Of a stretch of 64,000 bases of DNA, positions 54,512-63,464 are shown piece by piece. Each line of letters opens with the position of its first letter. Position 1 is the first letter of the stretch. The stretch spans positions 1 to 64,000 of the forward strand of contig NZ_PPXY01000019.1 in the NCBI RefSeq assembly GCF_021655115.1, in the 5' to 3' direction. Source of the DNA: Clostridium sp. Cult3. Its GTDB lineage: Bacteria > Bacillota > Clostridia > Tissierellales > Tepidimicrobiaceae. Below the pieces are notes generated by a model that was not told the DNA's origin, searched no databases, and saw nothing but the letters and a program-made list of their open reading frames with translations. The position numbers were made by a program, and so were the translations under genes.

Positions 54512-55153
54512 TTATTTATATCTATAGGTATTAAATTTTTTCATAACTTCATCCATCTGATCTTGGGATAATAATTTAGGCTCCCCTAATGTCTTTGTTA
54601 AATAATATATTTCAGATACAAACTCCAAATGTTCTGCTGTTGAAAATGCCCTTTGAATATTCGTACCTAAGGCTATAAGTCCATGATTTCCTAATAATAC
54701 TGCATTCCTATTACCTATAGCATCTAAAGCATTTTCGGCTAATTCCTGAGAACCGTAAGTTGCATATTTTGCACATTTTACATCATATCCTGCAAAACCT
54801 ATGAGATAATGCACTGGTTTTAGATCCCACCCCATACAAGCAATTGCAGTTGCAAATTTTGAATGGGTATGTACAATTGCATTAGCATCCTCCCTGTTTT
54901 TATAAAATATTAGATGCATACCTGTTTCACTTGAAGGTTTGAGATTTCCTTCGATTGTGTTTCCATCCAAGTCTACAATAACTATATCCTCAACCTTTGT
55001 TTCAAAATAATCTAATCCACTAGGGCTAACTGCAACAAGACCTTTTTCTCTATTGAAAATACTAATATTTCCTCCTGAACCTGTAGTTAAATTGTTAGTA
55101 ATAAGTTTTTTCCCATACTCAACTACTAACTTTCTTTCCTCTAACATCAGCAT
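54512..55153 (-). CDS. Class II (fuculose-phosphate type) aldolase
   Basis: 213-residue zinc aldolase. Zinc ligands H95 and H97 in VHTHSKF and H157 in GNHG, and catalytic E76 in SSETGMH, match E. coli FucA. It should split a ketose 1-phosphate to DHAP and an aldehyde. With the isomerase next to it the likely substrate is 5-deoxyribulose 1-phosphate or methylthioribulose 1-phosphate rather than fuculose phosphate, as no fucose isomerase or kinase is near. The start may be this ATG or the ATG two codons on. Confidence 0.87.
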   Translation of the reverse strand: MLMLEERKLVVEYGKKLITNNLTTGSGGNISIFNREKGLVAVSPSGLDYFETKVEDIVIVDLDGNTIEGNLKPSSETGMHLIFYKNREDANAIVHTHSKFATAIACMGWDLKPVHYLIGFAGYDVKCAKYATYGSQELAENALDAIGNRNAVLLGNHGLIALGTNIQRAFSTAEHLEFVSEIYYLTKTLGEPKLLSQDQMDEVMKKFNTYRYK

Positions 55154-55253
55154 TTTAATTTCACCCTACCTTTAAGTTTAGTAAAACTTCCCGATCCTAA
55201 TTTCTAAACATATGTTCCTTCTCCTGCCATATTATTTGGAATAATCCTAACAA

Positions 55254-56552
55254 CTAGATTTCCGATAGAATTCTTTCTTTTATTCTATTCGTTTCATATA
55301 TTACTCTTTCACTGTCAATTAACGTAAATTGTCCATCCCTGCATACTATTTTCCCATCTATCATAGAAAGGCAAATATCATCTGATTGAGCTGAAAATAT
55401 TATATTCGATAACACATCATGTATCGGTTGAAGATGTGGTTTATCCATATCAAACACAATAATATCTGCTCTGTTGCCTACCTTTATAGATCCACAATCA
55501 TGTCTACCTTGAGCTAAGGCTCCATTAACGGTAGATAATCTCATAATTTGTTTTGTAGTCATAAATTCAGCATCATGGGTAATTCCTTTATTTGCCATGG
55601 ATGCTAGATGCATTTCTTCTAACATATTAAGATTATTATTAGAAGCTGCTCCATCTGTACCAATGCTGACTTTAATATCCTTCTCCAGCATCTTTTTTAT
55701 AGGTGCAAATCCGCTTCCCAGCTTTAAATTACTAGAAATACAATGTGAAACCGTAACACCTTTATCATGTAATATATCGAAGTCTTCTCCTTCAATCCAA
55801 ACACAATGAGCAGCTACTAAAGGTTGGTCTAATAATCCACACTTTTCAAAATAAGCTATAGGAGTATTCCCATGACGTTTTTTACAATCTTCATGTTCTT
55901 TTTTCGTTTCAGATACATGGGTATGGATAATCAAATTATTAGATTTAGCATAATCAGCAACCTCTCGTACTAATCTCTCTGTAGAAGTATATTCAGCATG
56001 AAGTCCTACGTCTATTTTAATGCGGTCGTCAGTTTCCTTCTTAACTAAATTTATTAGACGGTCAGTATCCCTAAAAGCCTTCAATTCTTTAAATCCAATA
56101 GATTCATCGTCAGAAGAAGTTCCATGAGAAATATTGCCTTTTAATCCACTTTTCATTACTCCTCGTATAATATCTTCTATGTTGAAATACATGTCTGTAA
56201 ATGAAACTACCCCACTTTTTATAAGCTCCATAGCCCCTAAAAGTGTTGCCCAATAACAGTCCTCAGGAGTAAGTCTTGCCTCAAATGGAAACATCTTCTC
56301 GAAAAGCCACTTCTGAAGAGGTAATCCTTCACCAAATCCACGTATTAACACCATTGGAATATGACAATGAGTATTGAAAAACCCTGGTAAAGCTACTTTA
56401 TTCTTACCATCAAAACTCTCTCCACTATAATTGTCTGGAATATCCTTTCCAATATAAGTTATTAGATTACCTTCAGTTATGATATTTATATTTTCTTGAA
56501 TATCATAATTTTCATCTACAAAAGTTATATCTTTAAATAACATTGCCATCAT
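55254..56552 (-). CDS. mtaD: Amidohydrolase, MTA/SAH (5'-deoxyadenosine) deaminase type
   Basis: 432-residue metal-dependent deaminase of the TRZ/ATZ group. Metal-binding residues: H62 and H64 in NTHCHIP, HTHVSE, AAHCVW, and the aspartate of IGTDGAASNN. The family converts adenine nucleosides altered at the 5' position (S-adenosylhomocysteine, methylthioadenosine, 5'-deoxyadenosine) to the inosine form. Its position between a nucleoside importer and the isomerase/aldolase pair supports that role. The exact ATG among three near 56552 is uncertain; AAAGGATG favours the inner ones. Confidence 0.83.
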   Translation of the reverse strand: MMAMLFKDITFVDENYDIQENINIITEGNLITYIGKDIPDNYSGESFDGKNKVALPGFFNTHCHIPMVLIRGFGEGLPLQKWLFEKMFPFEARLTPEDCYWATLLGAMELIKSGVVSFTDMYFNIEDIIRGVMKSGLKGNISHGTSSDDESIGFKELKAFRDTDRLINLVKKETDDRIKIDVGLHAEYTSTERLVREVADYAKSNNLIIHTHVSETKKEHEDCKKRHGNTPIAYFEKCGLLDQPLVAAHCVWIEGEDFDILHDKGVTVSHCISSNLKLGSGFAPIKKMLEKDIKVSIGTDGAASNNNLNMLEEMHLASMANKGITHDAEFMTTKQIMRLSTVNGALAQGRHDCGSIKVGNRADIIVFDMDKPHLQPIHDVLSNIIFSAQSDDICLSMIDGKIVCRDGQFTLIDSERVIYETNRIKERILSEI

Positions 56553-56576
56553 CCTTTACTTAATATTTATATCAAT

Positions 56577-57392
56577 TTACAATGTCTCATTCCAATCTAA
56601 CTGGGGGATATCAAACCAGTCCAACACACGTACTATCATCCTATCCCAGAAATCCCAACTATGCATGCCAGGAGACTCTTCATAGGTTATGGGAACTCCC
56701 ATCTTTGTTGCCGATTCCAAAAAATTACGATTCATAGAGTACAAAAAATCCTCCGTCCCACATGCCTGGAACAATCGGGGAAGAGGACGACCCTCATTAA
56801 TATTTTTTTGTAAAAGCGCCAAAAGATCCATGTCACTATCAGGAATGTTTTCTAGATCACCATAAATTGTTTTGTAATCCAAATTTGGTATTATACCCTC
56901 TTTAAACAACTGATAAGGATCTAGGGCACCAGAGAGAGAAGCTGCAGCACAAAAACGTTCCGGTTGTCTAAGTGCAAGCAACAAGGCACCATACCCTCCC
57001 ATAGAAAGTCCAGCAACATAAGTTTCCTCTCGCTTAGTGGTAATGGCAGGAAATGTGGCACGAATAAACAAAGGAAGCTCATGACTAATAAATCGCCAGT
57101 ATCGAGGTCCACAATGCATATCCACATAAAAACTATTTTCCACATAGGGCAATACCAACGCCACACCATGTTCACGTGCATAACGTTCAACACTGGTATA
57201 TCTAAGCCAGCCCTCTTCATTATCTGTTGCCCCATGTAATAGATATACTACCGGATATGTCCTTTTAGGATTAAACTGGTTCTCAAGACTAACATCATCC
57301 TCTGAAAAAAGAAATGGGCCAGGTAATGTAATCACTAATTTAGTTTCAGTTTGTAAAGTAGTCGAAAAATAACTACAATGAAAAATAGGCAT
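56577..57392 (-). CDS. Esterase D-like alpha/beta hydrolase
   Basis: 271-residue esterase similar to the tributyrin esterase / S-formylglutathione hydrolase group. HGATD carries the oxyanion loop, S130 in GLSMGGYG is the nucleophile, and H in SPGMHSWDFW closes the triad. No signal peptide. GGAGGT precedes the ATG, and 17 nt separate it from the permease gene. Its base composition looks richer in G+C than most neighbours, as does the start of the next permease gene. Its place in a nucleoside operon is unexplained: it may remove acyl groups from imported nucleosides or hydrolyse a thioester. Confidence 0.83.
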   Translation of the reverse strand: MPIFHCSYFSTTLQTETKLVITLPGPFLFSEDDVSLENQFNPKRTYPVVYLLHGATDNEEGWLRYTSVERYAREHGVALVLPYVENSFYVDMHCGPRYWRFISHELPLFIRATFPAITTKREETYVAGLSMGGYGALLLALRQPERFCAAASLSGALDPYQLFKEGIIPNLDYKTIYGDLENIPDSDMDLLALLQKNINEGRPLPRLFQACGTEDFLYSMNRNFLESATKMGVPITYEESPGMHSWDFWDRMIVRVLDWFDIPQLDWNETL

Positions 57393-57409
57393 CTAGATAC
57401 CTCCTTCGA

Positions 57410-58342
57410 TTAAAACTTATATTTGTTCTTAACATATGGTTCACCAAATGCACGTGGAAATATGTTTTCGTTTTTCTGCAATGCCATAATAGTAATCGCT
57501 CCCACATATGGGATCATCTGAATCAGCTCTGGAGCAATCGTAATAGCAGGATTAAGCTGAAGTTGCATCTGAAGTGCATCAAAAAATCCAAATACAAGGG
57601 ACATTAATAATATTGACCAAGGCTTATATTTCCCCATTTTTACTGCAACAAAAGCAAGCATCCCTTTTCCAACGATCATACCATCAACATATTTATCCAT
57701 TTGTCCAAGAGACAGATAAGCACCCCCTAAACCTACTAGAACACCGCAAATAACAATACATAAATATCTAATCTTCCATACATTAATTCCTGCAGTCTCC
57801 AAGGTTTTTGGATCATCTCCAGCAGCCCAGATACGAAGTCCAAAAGGAGTCTTATTCAAAATGAACCAAACAATCGCAATCAGTAAAAAAGATATATATA
57901 CTAAAGGTGACATTGCTGCCATAAACTTACCTATAAAAGGGACTTTTTCTAAAAATGGTGTACTCCAAAGGGATTCAACAGAGGGTGAAATCCCCGTGTT
58001 AAAGATAACTCGCAGTAGAAATGCTGTAAGTCCCAAACAAAACATATTTAGTCCAAGACCGCTTAGGTTTTGCATTCCTCCTATCTCTATACAGATAAAT
58101 CCATGCAAAAGAGCTATTAATCCACCAGCGATCATACCACAGAGAACTCCTATCCATGCATTTCCTGTCAAATAAGTACCCAATACAGCAAAAAACGCCC
58201 CCATTGTCATCATTCCCTCTGCTCCGAGGTTCATAGTTCCTGATTGCTCCGCAAATAATGTACCAAGGGCTCCTATAGTAATGGGAGTAGCCATACGAAT
58301 CGTAGAAACCGCCAATGCCATAATAAAACTACTATTTAACAT
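57410..58342 (-). CDS. Nucleoside ABC importer, permease 2
   Basis: 310-residue permease of the BPD_transp_2 type with about nine to ten helices. GALGTLFAEQSGTMNLGAEGMMTMGAF is the pattern of the second permease in BMP-type (nucleoside) importers. ATG at 58342 has AGGGGTG 6 nt upstream. It overlaps permease 1 by 11 nt, so the two subunits are coupled in translation and form the membrane channel together. Confidence 0.9.
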   Translation of the reverse strand: MLNSSFIMALAVSTIRMATPITIGALGTLFAEQSGTMNLGAEGMMTMGAFFAVLGTYLTGNAWIGVLCGMIAGGLIALLHGFICIEIGGMQNLSGLGLNMFCLGLTAFLLRVIFNTGISPSVESLWSTPFLEKVPFIGKFMAAMSPLVYISFLLIAIVWFILNKTPFGLRIWAAGDDPKTLETAGINVWKIRYLCIVICGVLVGLGGAYLSLGQMDKYVDGMIVGKGMLAFVAVKMGKYKPWSILLMSLVFGFFDALQMQLQLNPAITIAPELIQMIPYVGAITIMALQKNENIFPRAFGEPYVKNKYKF

Positions 58343-59423
58343 TTGTAACACCCCTTTTTGCATTTCTGTTTTTAATTACTTTGATTAACTGCGGAAATAA
58401 TCTCTCTACGGCAATAGCCAACATTAAAAACCCTTGTACTGCCTGAATAATCTGGGATGGTACTCCTGCCATAACTTGCATATTAGTAGCTCCCGCCCGA
58501 ATTGCACCAAATAAAAGACTTCCAATAATCATCCCGACAGGATTTCCATTAGAAAGTAGAGCTATGGTTATACCATCAAAACCAGACCCCGGTGAGAAAC
58601 CATCAATAATACGATAATAACGTCCTTGTATCTCTACTGCTCCTGCTATACCACCAAGAACACCAGCAATTAATATTGAAAGATACAAATATTTTCTAGT
58701 ATTAATTCCAAAAAACTTTGCAGCCTCTGGATTTTTACCAGTCATTCTAAGTTCATATCCACTATATGTTTTGTTAAAATAAATTTTTAAAATTACAGCA
58801 ATAACCAAGACAATTAAAAACGAATATGACAATTTATTTGCCCCATCAATTATATTTGGTATCTTAGCAGAATCTAAAATTGAATAAGTAGCTGGAATTA
58901 AAGACTCTGAAGACTTTAAAGGTCCATATACAAAATACTGTAATAAAAATTCTGCAATATAATTCATAAATAAACATAAAACTATAATATTTAAATTACG
59001 TTTTATGTGTAAAAATGCTGGTATAAGTGACCATAACATACCTGCCAAGGCTCCACATAATAAGGTTAATGGTATATGTATAGCAGGGGGTAAGTTGTTA
59101 AAAAAATAACCTGCACATACAGCACCAAGTGCCCCAATTTGCAACTGTCCTTCCACACCAATATTAAAAACGCCACCAAAGTATGAAAATGCAACTGCAA
59201 ATGAACAAATACAGATTGGAATAGATTTATTAATTGTATATACCCAAGCACTTAAATTACCGAAGGCACCTTTTACTAATGCATTAAATGCTATAGCTGG
59301 ATTTTTTCCAACTGCTAAGATAAGTAGTGAAGCAAACAGCAGTGCTAACAATATAATAAATAATGGAATTAAAATTACATCATATTGTATATTTATAATC
59401 CTAGATTTATTTTGTTTTTCCAT
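58332..59423 (-). CDS. Nucleoside ABC importer, permease 1
   Basis: 363-residue permease with about ten helices. VFNIGVEGQLQIGALGA and SPGSGFDGITIALL are hallmarks of the first permease in BMP-type importers. It overlaps the ATPase gene by 17 nt and permease 2 by 11 nt, the tight packing usual for this transporter. Confidence 0.9.
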   Translation of the reverse strand: MEKQNKSRIINIQYDVILIPLFIILLALLFASLLILAVGKNPAIAFNALVKGAFGNLSAWVYTINKSIPICICSFAVAFSYFGGVFNIGVEGQLQIGALGAVCAGYFFNNLPPAIHIPLTLLCGALAGMLWSLIPAFLHIKRNLNIIVLCLFMNYIAEFLLQYFVYGPLKSSESLIPATYSILDSAKIPNIIDGANKLSYSFLIVLVIAVILKIYFNKTYSGYELRMTGKNPEAAKFFGINTRKYLYLSILIAGVLGGIAGAVEIQGRYYRIIDGFSPGSGFDGITIALLSNGNPVGMIIGSLLFGAIRAGATNMQVMAGVPSQIIQAVQGFLMLAIAVERLFPQLIKVIKNRNAKRGVTNVK

Positions 59424-60954
59424 TTATCTTCTCCTCCTGTGCTTTTCTATGTCCAACCATTAAGAATCCAATCTCTTCACGGGTTATCTTATCAGCATCA
59501 ACAATGTCCATAATTTGTCCATCATACATTACTGCAATACGATCACTAAGTTCCATAACCTCATCAAGTTCTAAAGACACAAGTAAAATACCATGTCCAC
59601 TGTTTCTAAGGTCCACTAAAGACTTATGAATAATCTCAATAGCACCGATATCTACACCACGAGTTGGCTGATTTGCCAAAATCAGTTTAGCATCCTTATG
59701 TACTTCACGAGCAATAATAACCTTTTGTTGATTTCCTCCAGATAAGGTTTTAACAACTGTTTTTGGTCCATTTGCTCGTATTTTATATTTCTTTATACCT
59801 TCTTCAGCAATGGCTTTTATCTTATTTGGTTGTAACCATTTATTATTCTTTAGAAATTGCTCAGGTTTTGGAGAGCCCAAAAGTAGGTTTTCTTCAATAG
59901 ACGCATCAAGTACTAAGCCAAGTTTTTGTCTATCATAAGGAATAGATGTAATGCCTTTTTTTCTTCGACCAATAATTTCATCCTGTGTTATATCTTCTCC
60001 ATCTAAAATTACCTTTCCCTCATTGGGAATAATGGAACCACTAATAACAGACATAAGTTCGTTTTGTCCACTACCATCAATCCCAGCTATTCCTAATATT
60101 TCTCCTTTTTTTACTTCAAATGAAACATTTTTTAAATGTTCCTTATGGCGATCAGCATATTTAATATTTTCAACCTTCAACAAGGTTTCTTTATTTTCTT
60201 TAGTTGGAATTTTCTTTATCTCTGATATATTACGTCCAACCATCATATACGTAATTTCTTCAGGACTTGTATTCTTTGTTTCAACTGTACCAATTAATTT
60301 ACCAGCTCTTAAAACGGTAACTTTATCGCTAAATTCCATTACTTCTTTTAATTTATGGGTAATAATTATCATAGTCTTACCATGCTTCTTCAAATCCTGC
60401 AAAACTCCACCTAATTCATCAATTTCTTGCGGAGTAAGCATTGCAGTAGGCTCATCTAAAATAAGTATTTCAGCCCCCCGGTAAAGGGACTTAATAATTT
60501 CTACACGTTGCTGCATACCAAAAGAAATATCTGAAACCTTTGCCTTTGGATCAACATAAAAATTATACTTTTCACATATTTCAAGTACTTTTTGCTCAGC
60601 TTCTTCTCTCTGATAGATTAATCCTTCCATCGGTTCTTTACCCAAAACTATATTATCTGCAACGGTGTGCCTAGGTATCAGCATGAAATGCTGATGTACC
60701 ATGCCGATACCCTTAGCCATTGCATCTATTGGAGAAAAGAACTTAACATGCTTACCATCAATGTAAATATCTCCTGCCGTAGGTACATACAGGCCATATA
60801 ATATATTCATCAATGTTGTTTTCCCAGCACCATTTTCACCAACCAAAGCGTGAATTTCTCCTTTTTTTACACTAAAATCTACATTGTCATTTGCTAGTAC
60901 CCCAGGAAACTGCATGCTTATGTTTTTCATTTCAACAGAGTTGCCACAACCCAT
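59407..60954 (-). CDS. Nucleoside ABC importer, double ATPase
   Basis: 515 residues with two ATPase domains. The first is canonical (Walker A GENGAGKTT, Walker B ILILDEPTAM). The second has an altered Walker A, GIDGSGQNEL, and LSGGNQQKV with ANQPTRGVD, as in ribose and BMP-type importers where one site is weakly active. GGAGGAG precedes the ATG. Energises uptake of the nucleoside delivered by the BMP lipoprotein encoded 45 nt upstream. Confidence 0.92.
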   Translation of the reverse strand: MGCGNSVEMKNISMQFPGVLANDNVDFSVKKGEIHALVGENGAGKTTLMNILYGLYVPTAGDIYIDGKHVKFFSPIDAMAKGIGMVHQHFMLIPRHTVADNIVLGKEPMEGLIYQREEAEQKVLEICEKYNFYVDPKAKVSDISFGMQQRVEIIKSLYRGAEILILDEPTAMLTPQEIDELGGVLQDLKKHGKTMIIITHKLKEVMEFSDKVTVLRAGKLIGTVETKNTSPEEITYMMVGRNISEIKKIPTKENKETLLKVENIKYADRHKEHLKNVSFEVKKGEILGIAGIDGSGQNELMSVISGSIIPNEGKVILDGEDITQDEIIGRRKKGITSIPYDRQKLGLVLDASIEENLLLGSPKPEQFLKNNKWLQPNKIKAIAEEGIKKYKIRANGPKTVVKTLSGGNQQKVIIAREVHKDAKLILANQPTRGVDIGAIEIIHKSLVDLRNSGHGILLVSLELDEVMELSDRIAVMYDGQIMDIVDADKITREEIGFLMVGHRKAQEEKINGKTK

Positions 60955-60998
60955 CTTTCCATCTCCTCCATAGCAATACTTTTCATTTCAGATTGTAA

Positions 60999-62072
60999 TT
61001 ATTTATCAATTACATCTTTAACAAATTCCTTATACATTTCTTCTGTTTGGGGAGGTACTATTTCTCCACTTACTATTTTCTCACGTATATCATCCATCTT
61101 TTCTTTAATTTCTTGAGGAATTATTTCACCTAACTCACCTGGATTATATACAATGTCATTTACTCCCTCTTTGACACCATATGCATATAATCCACCTTTA
61201 AGTTCACCTTTTTCCATGTCCTTACAAGCACCGTAGACAGCCTCTCCTTCACCTACTCCAGCACAAGTTAGCATTTGTTTTGCTAAATCAAACTGTCCTT
61301 GTAAATTACCTCCTCCAGATGAGAAATAATCTCCTCCTAAAGCATCAGCAGCTTGATGTACTCCATGGCCAGCTCCTCCTGCCCATCCTTGAATCATATG
61401 AACACCATTATCATACATTTGCATAGCTATTTCTTTACCTTTAGCTGAGTCAGTAAAGTTACCTACATATGCTATAACTGATTCCCCACCAGCATATTCA
61501 GCACCAGCAGTAAATCCATATTGTCCCTGCTCCAAGAATGGGTTACGTTGTCCACCTACCCAACCAACCTTATTTCCATAACCTAGTTCTTCTGACATAT
61601 AAACTGAAAAAGCTCCAACTAAGAAATTGACATCTGCAGATTGAAGATTACAGCAGTGAAGATTTTCAATGCCATCTATCATGCCACCGTTAACCCAAAA
61701 CATCGTGTCAGGATATTGAGGAGCAAGTTCTGCAATAGCATCACTTACAGAATAAAGACCAACAACAACTAGATCATAACCTTGTTCAGCAAAGTTTCTA
61801 GCATTAGCCTCATGATCTGCTAGTTCAGCACATTCAACTGGAGTCACTACAGCACCTGTCTCATCTGCATAGCGTTGTAATCCTTCCATGAAATTATCAT
61901 TTGTTGACTTATCCCCAAGTTGACCAGCAACTACATAGCCAATTTTTAATGGTTCTTCTTTAGATGTTTCAGCGTCTCCACCTTCTACTGCTTCATTTTC
62001 AGTATTTTGACCACATGCTACTAATGATAAACTAAGTACAACTACAAGCAAAAGGCTCAATAGTTTTTTCAT
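60999..62072 (-). CDS. BMP-family nucleoside-binding lipoprotein
   Basis: 357-residue solute-binding protein of the BmpA/Med (basic membrane protein) family, now known to bind purine nucleosides. Signal peptide 1-19 with lipobox LVAC, lipidated at C20. The mature domain has IGYVVAGQLGDKSTND and VGWVGGQRNPFLEQGQYGF, which shape the nucleoside pocket in relatives. First transporter gene after PNP (81 nt), and so the source of substrate specificity for the whole cluster. Binding of a 5'-modified adenosine is inferred from the enzymes downstream. Confidence 0.9.
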   Translation of the reverse strand: MKKLLSLLLVVVLSLSLVACGQNTENEAVEGGDAETSKEEPLKIGYVVAGQLGDKSTNDNFMEGLQRYADETGAVVTPVECAELADHEANARNFAEQGYDLVVVGLYSVSDAIAELAPQYPDTMFWVNGGMIDGIENLHCCNLQSADVNFLVGAFSVYMSEELGYGNKVGWVGGQRNPFLEQGQYGFTAGAEYAGGESVIAYVGNFTDSAKGKEIAMQMYDNGVHMIQGWAGGAGHGVHQAADALGGDYFSSGGGNLQGQFDLAKQMLTCAGVGEGEAVYGACKDMEKGELKGGLYAYGVKEGVNDIVYNPGELGEIIPQEIKEKMDDIREKIVSGEIVPPQTEEMYKEFVKDVIDK

Positions 62073-62153
62073 CTTATAATTCCCCCTAAATATTTTATTT
62101 GGTAATTTAACAGTAAATATAATCTTACAATTTTACCTAAATAACGAATGAAA

Positions 62154-62981
62154 CTACATTTCCCTTATTATATCTCTTAGTAAAGATTTGAAATTTTGTG
62201 CTGCCTTTTCGGCGGTTACATCCACCTCGTCTGTAGTAACAGCTTCATCTAATATTCCTGCCCCCATATTGGTTATAAGAGAAAGGCCCAATACTTTCAT
62301 ACCACAATGGGCAGCAGTTATAACCTCTGTTACCGTAGACATTCCTACCGCATCTCCTCCTAAAGCCCGGATGGCTTTAATCTCTGATGGACTTTCAAAC
62401 TGAGGACCAGCTGTATAAAAATAAACACCTTCATTAATTTTCATGCCTAGCTTTTTAGAAACCATTTTTGCCAATTCTCTATATTCCTCGGTATAAACAT
62501 TTGTCATATCAAAAAATCTTGGACCAAATTCTTCAATATTTTTACCTCTCACCGGACTTGCACCCATCAACTTTATATGGTCTTTCATTATCATGATCTC
62601 TCCTGGATTATAGGAGGTATTGACTGCACCAGCAGCATTGGTGAGGATAACGGTCTCAACTCCCAATAAATGAAATACTCTTATAGGTGTAACTAGTTGT
62701 TCAAAATCATATCCTTCATAATAATGAAACCTGCCAGACATACATACAACTTTCTTGCCACTTAATTCTCCTAAAATAAGTTTACCAGCATGGGATTCTA
62801 CCGTTGTAGTTAAAAAATTAGGAATATCTTTATAGTCAATTACTATAGGCTCTTGGATCTCGTCAGCTAATGTACCAAGACATGAGCCTAATATTAAAGC
62901 AATTTCAGGTTTAAAATCGATTTTGCTTAATATATAATCTGCACTTTTCTTAAAATATTCATATTCATAATTATATTGCAC
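62154..62981 (-). CDS. Purine-nucleoside phosphorylase
   Basis: 275-residue trimeric-type PNP. Phosphate loop LGSCLG, the histidine of GRFHYYEG, NAAGAVN, the base-contacting glutamate in GPQFESP, and TNMGAG with the asparagine that holds N7/O6. This type accepts 6-oxopurines (inosine, guanosine) but not adenosine, so a deaminase is needed for adenine nucleosides; one is encoded downstream. Product would be hypoxanthine and a ribose 1-phosphate. Start is GTG with AGGGGTGG upstream. The gene stands just after the decayed regulator and its intact promoter. Confidence 0.9.
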   Translation of the reverse strand: MQYNYEYEYFKKSADYILSKIDFKPEIALILGSCLGTLADEIQEPIVIDYKDIPNFLTTTVESHAGKLILGELSGKKVVCMSGRFHYYEGYDFEQLVTPIRVFHLLGVETVILTNAAGAVNTSYNPGEIMIMKDHIKLMGASPVRGKNIEEFGPRFFDMTNVYTEEYRELAKMVSKKLGMKINEGVYFYTAGPQFESPSEIKAIRALGGDAVGMSTVTEVITAAHCGMKVLGLSLITNMGAGILDEAVTTDEVDVTAEKAAQNFKSLLRDIIREM

Positions 62982-63070
62982 TTTTTTACCACCCCTTTTC
63001 TAAAAAATAAATTCATTAAAGAGAATATAGGCAATACCCTATGCTAAAAATACTGTAAAATCCGATGTCC

Positions 63071-63285
63071 TCATCTATTACCTCCTTTTCTTAAAATTTT
63101 CTTTTTATGATTCATTACCTCATTGCATCCCTCCATCATCATTATCTGGACTAAATCCTCTCCTTTAATACTTTTTAGGATTCTATTGACTCTTTGCCTA
63201 GGCATCTTTTTTCCCATTCTAGACTTGGTTAATCCTTGTTTATAGAAATAAGATATATTCAAAATTACTTTTTATAATTTGCCAT
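63071..63285 (-). pseudogene. Decayed SorC regulator (5' fragment)
   Basis: The translated piece from KQGLTKSRMGKKM through PRQRVNRILK and DLVQI matches the DNA-binding domain of the intact SorC at 50954-51892. The original ATG at 63285 opens a frame that stops after six codons (ATG GCA AAT TAT AAA AAG TAA). The helix-turn-helix lies in another frame, residues are missing between KKM and PRQRV, and the whole effector domain is gone. No functional product is expected. Its upstream promoter and leader block remain. Confidence 0.8.
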
Positions 63286-63297
63286 TTTAATCTTCGT

Positions 63298-63318
63298 GTT
63301 ACATTTGCTCACTCATTG
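63298..63318 (-). promoter_or_regulatory. Second copy of the candidate SorC operator
   Basis: 19 of 21 bases agree with 51905-51925, including the uninterrupted core ATTTGCTCACTCA. It is preserved although the gene it belonged to is broken, which suggests that it still works for the PNP-importer genes downstream. Confidence 0.5.
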
Positions 63319-63342
63319 AAAGATTGTATCGTGTTACTTAAT

Positions 63343-63371
63343 ATCATAACACAAAGTTAATTTAATGACAA
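63343..63371 (-). promoter_or_regulatory. Promoter upstream of the decayed SorC gene, probably serving PNP
   Basis: On the minus strand TTGTCA (63371-63366), a 17-nt spacer and TATGAT (63348-63343). It is the counterpart of the promoter at 51952-51980 and points toward PNP with no clear terminator between. Confidence 0.6.
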
Positions 63372-63397
63372 CGTTTTTTAGATTAAATAAAAAAATA

Positions 63398-63428
63398 ACC
63401 TCTATTGATATGGAATACCAATAAAGGT
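63398..63428 (-). terminator. Terminator of the oligopeptide transporter operon
   Basis: ACCTCTATTG (63398-63407) pairs with CAATAAAGGT (63419-63428) with one G-U pair, followed on the minus strand by a TATTTTTTTATTT tract. It separates the opp genes from the salvage cluster. Confidence 0.7.
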
Positions 63429-63464
63429 CTTTAACAAATTATCTAAAACAATTTTCTTTTTATT

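Noticed and set aside
59951-60484. Plus-strand frame of 177 residues
   Set aside because: Antisense to the nucleoside importer ATPase, which has full Walker motifs.
62982-63070. ATAGG-N6-CCTAT inverted repeat just before PNP as a regulator site
   Set aside because: Arms of only 5 bp in AT-rich DNA, with no second copy elsewhere in the cluster.
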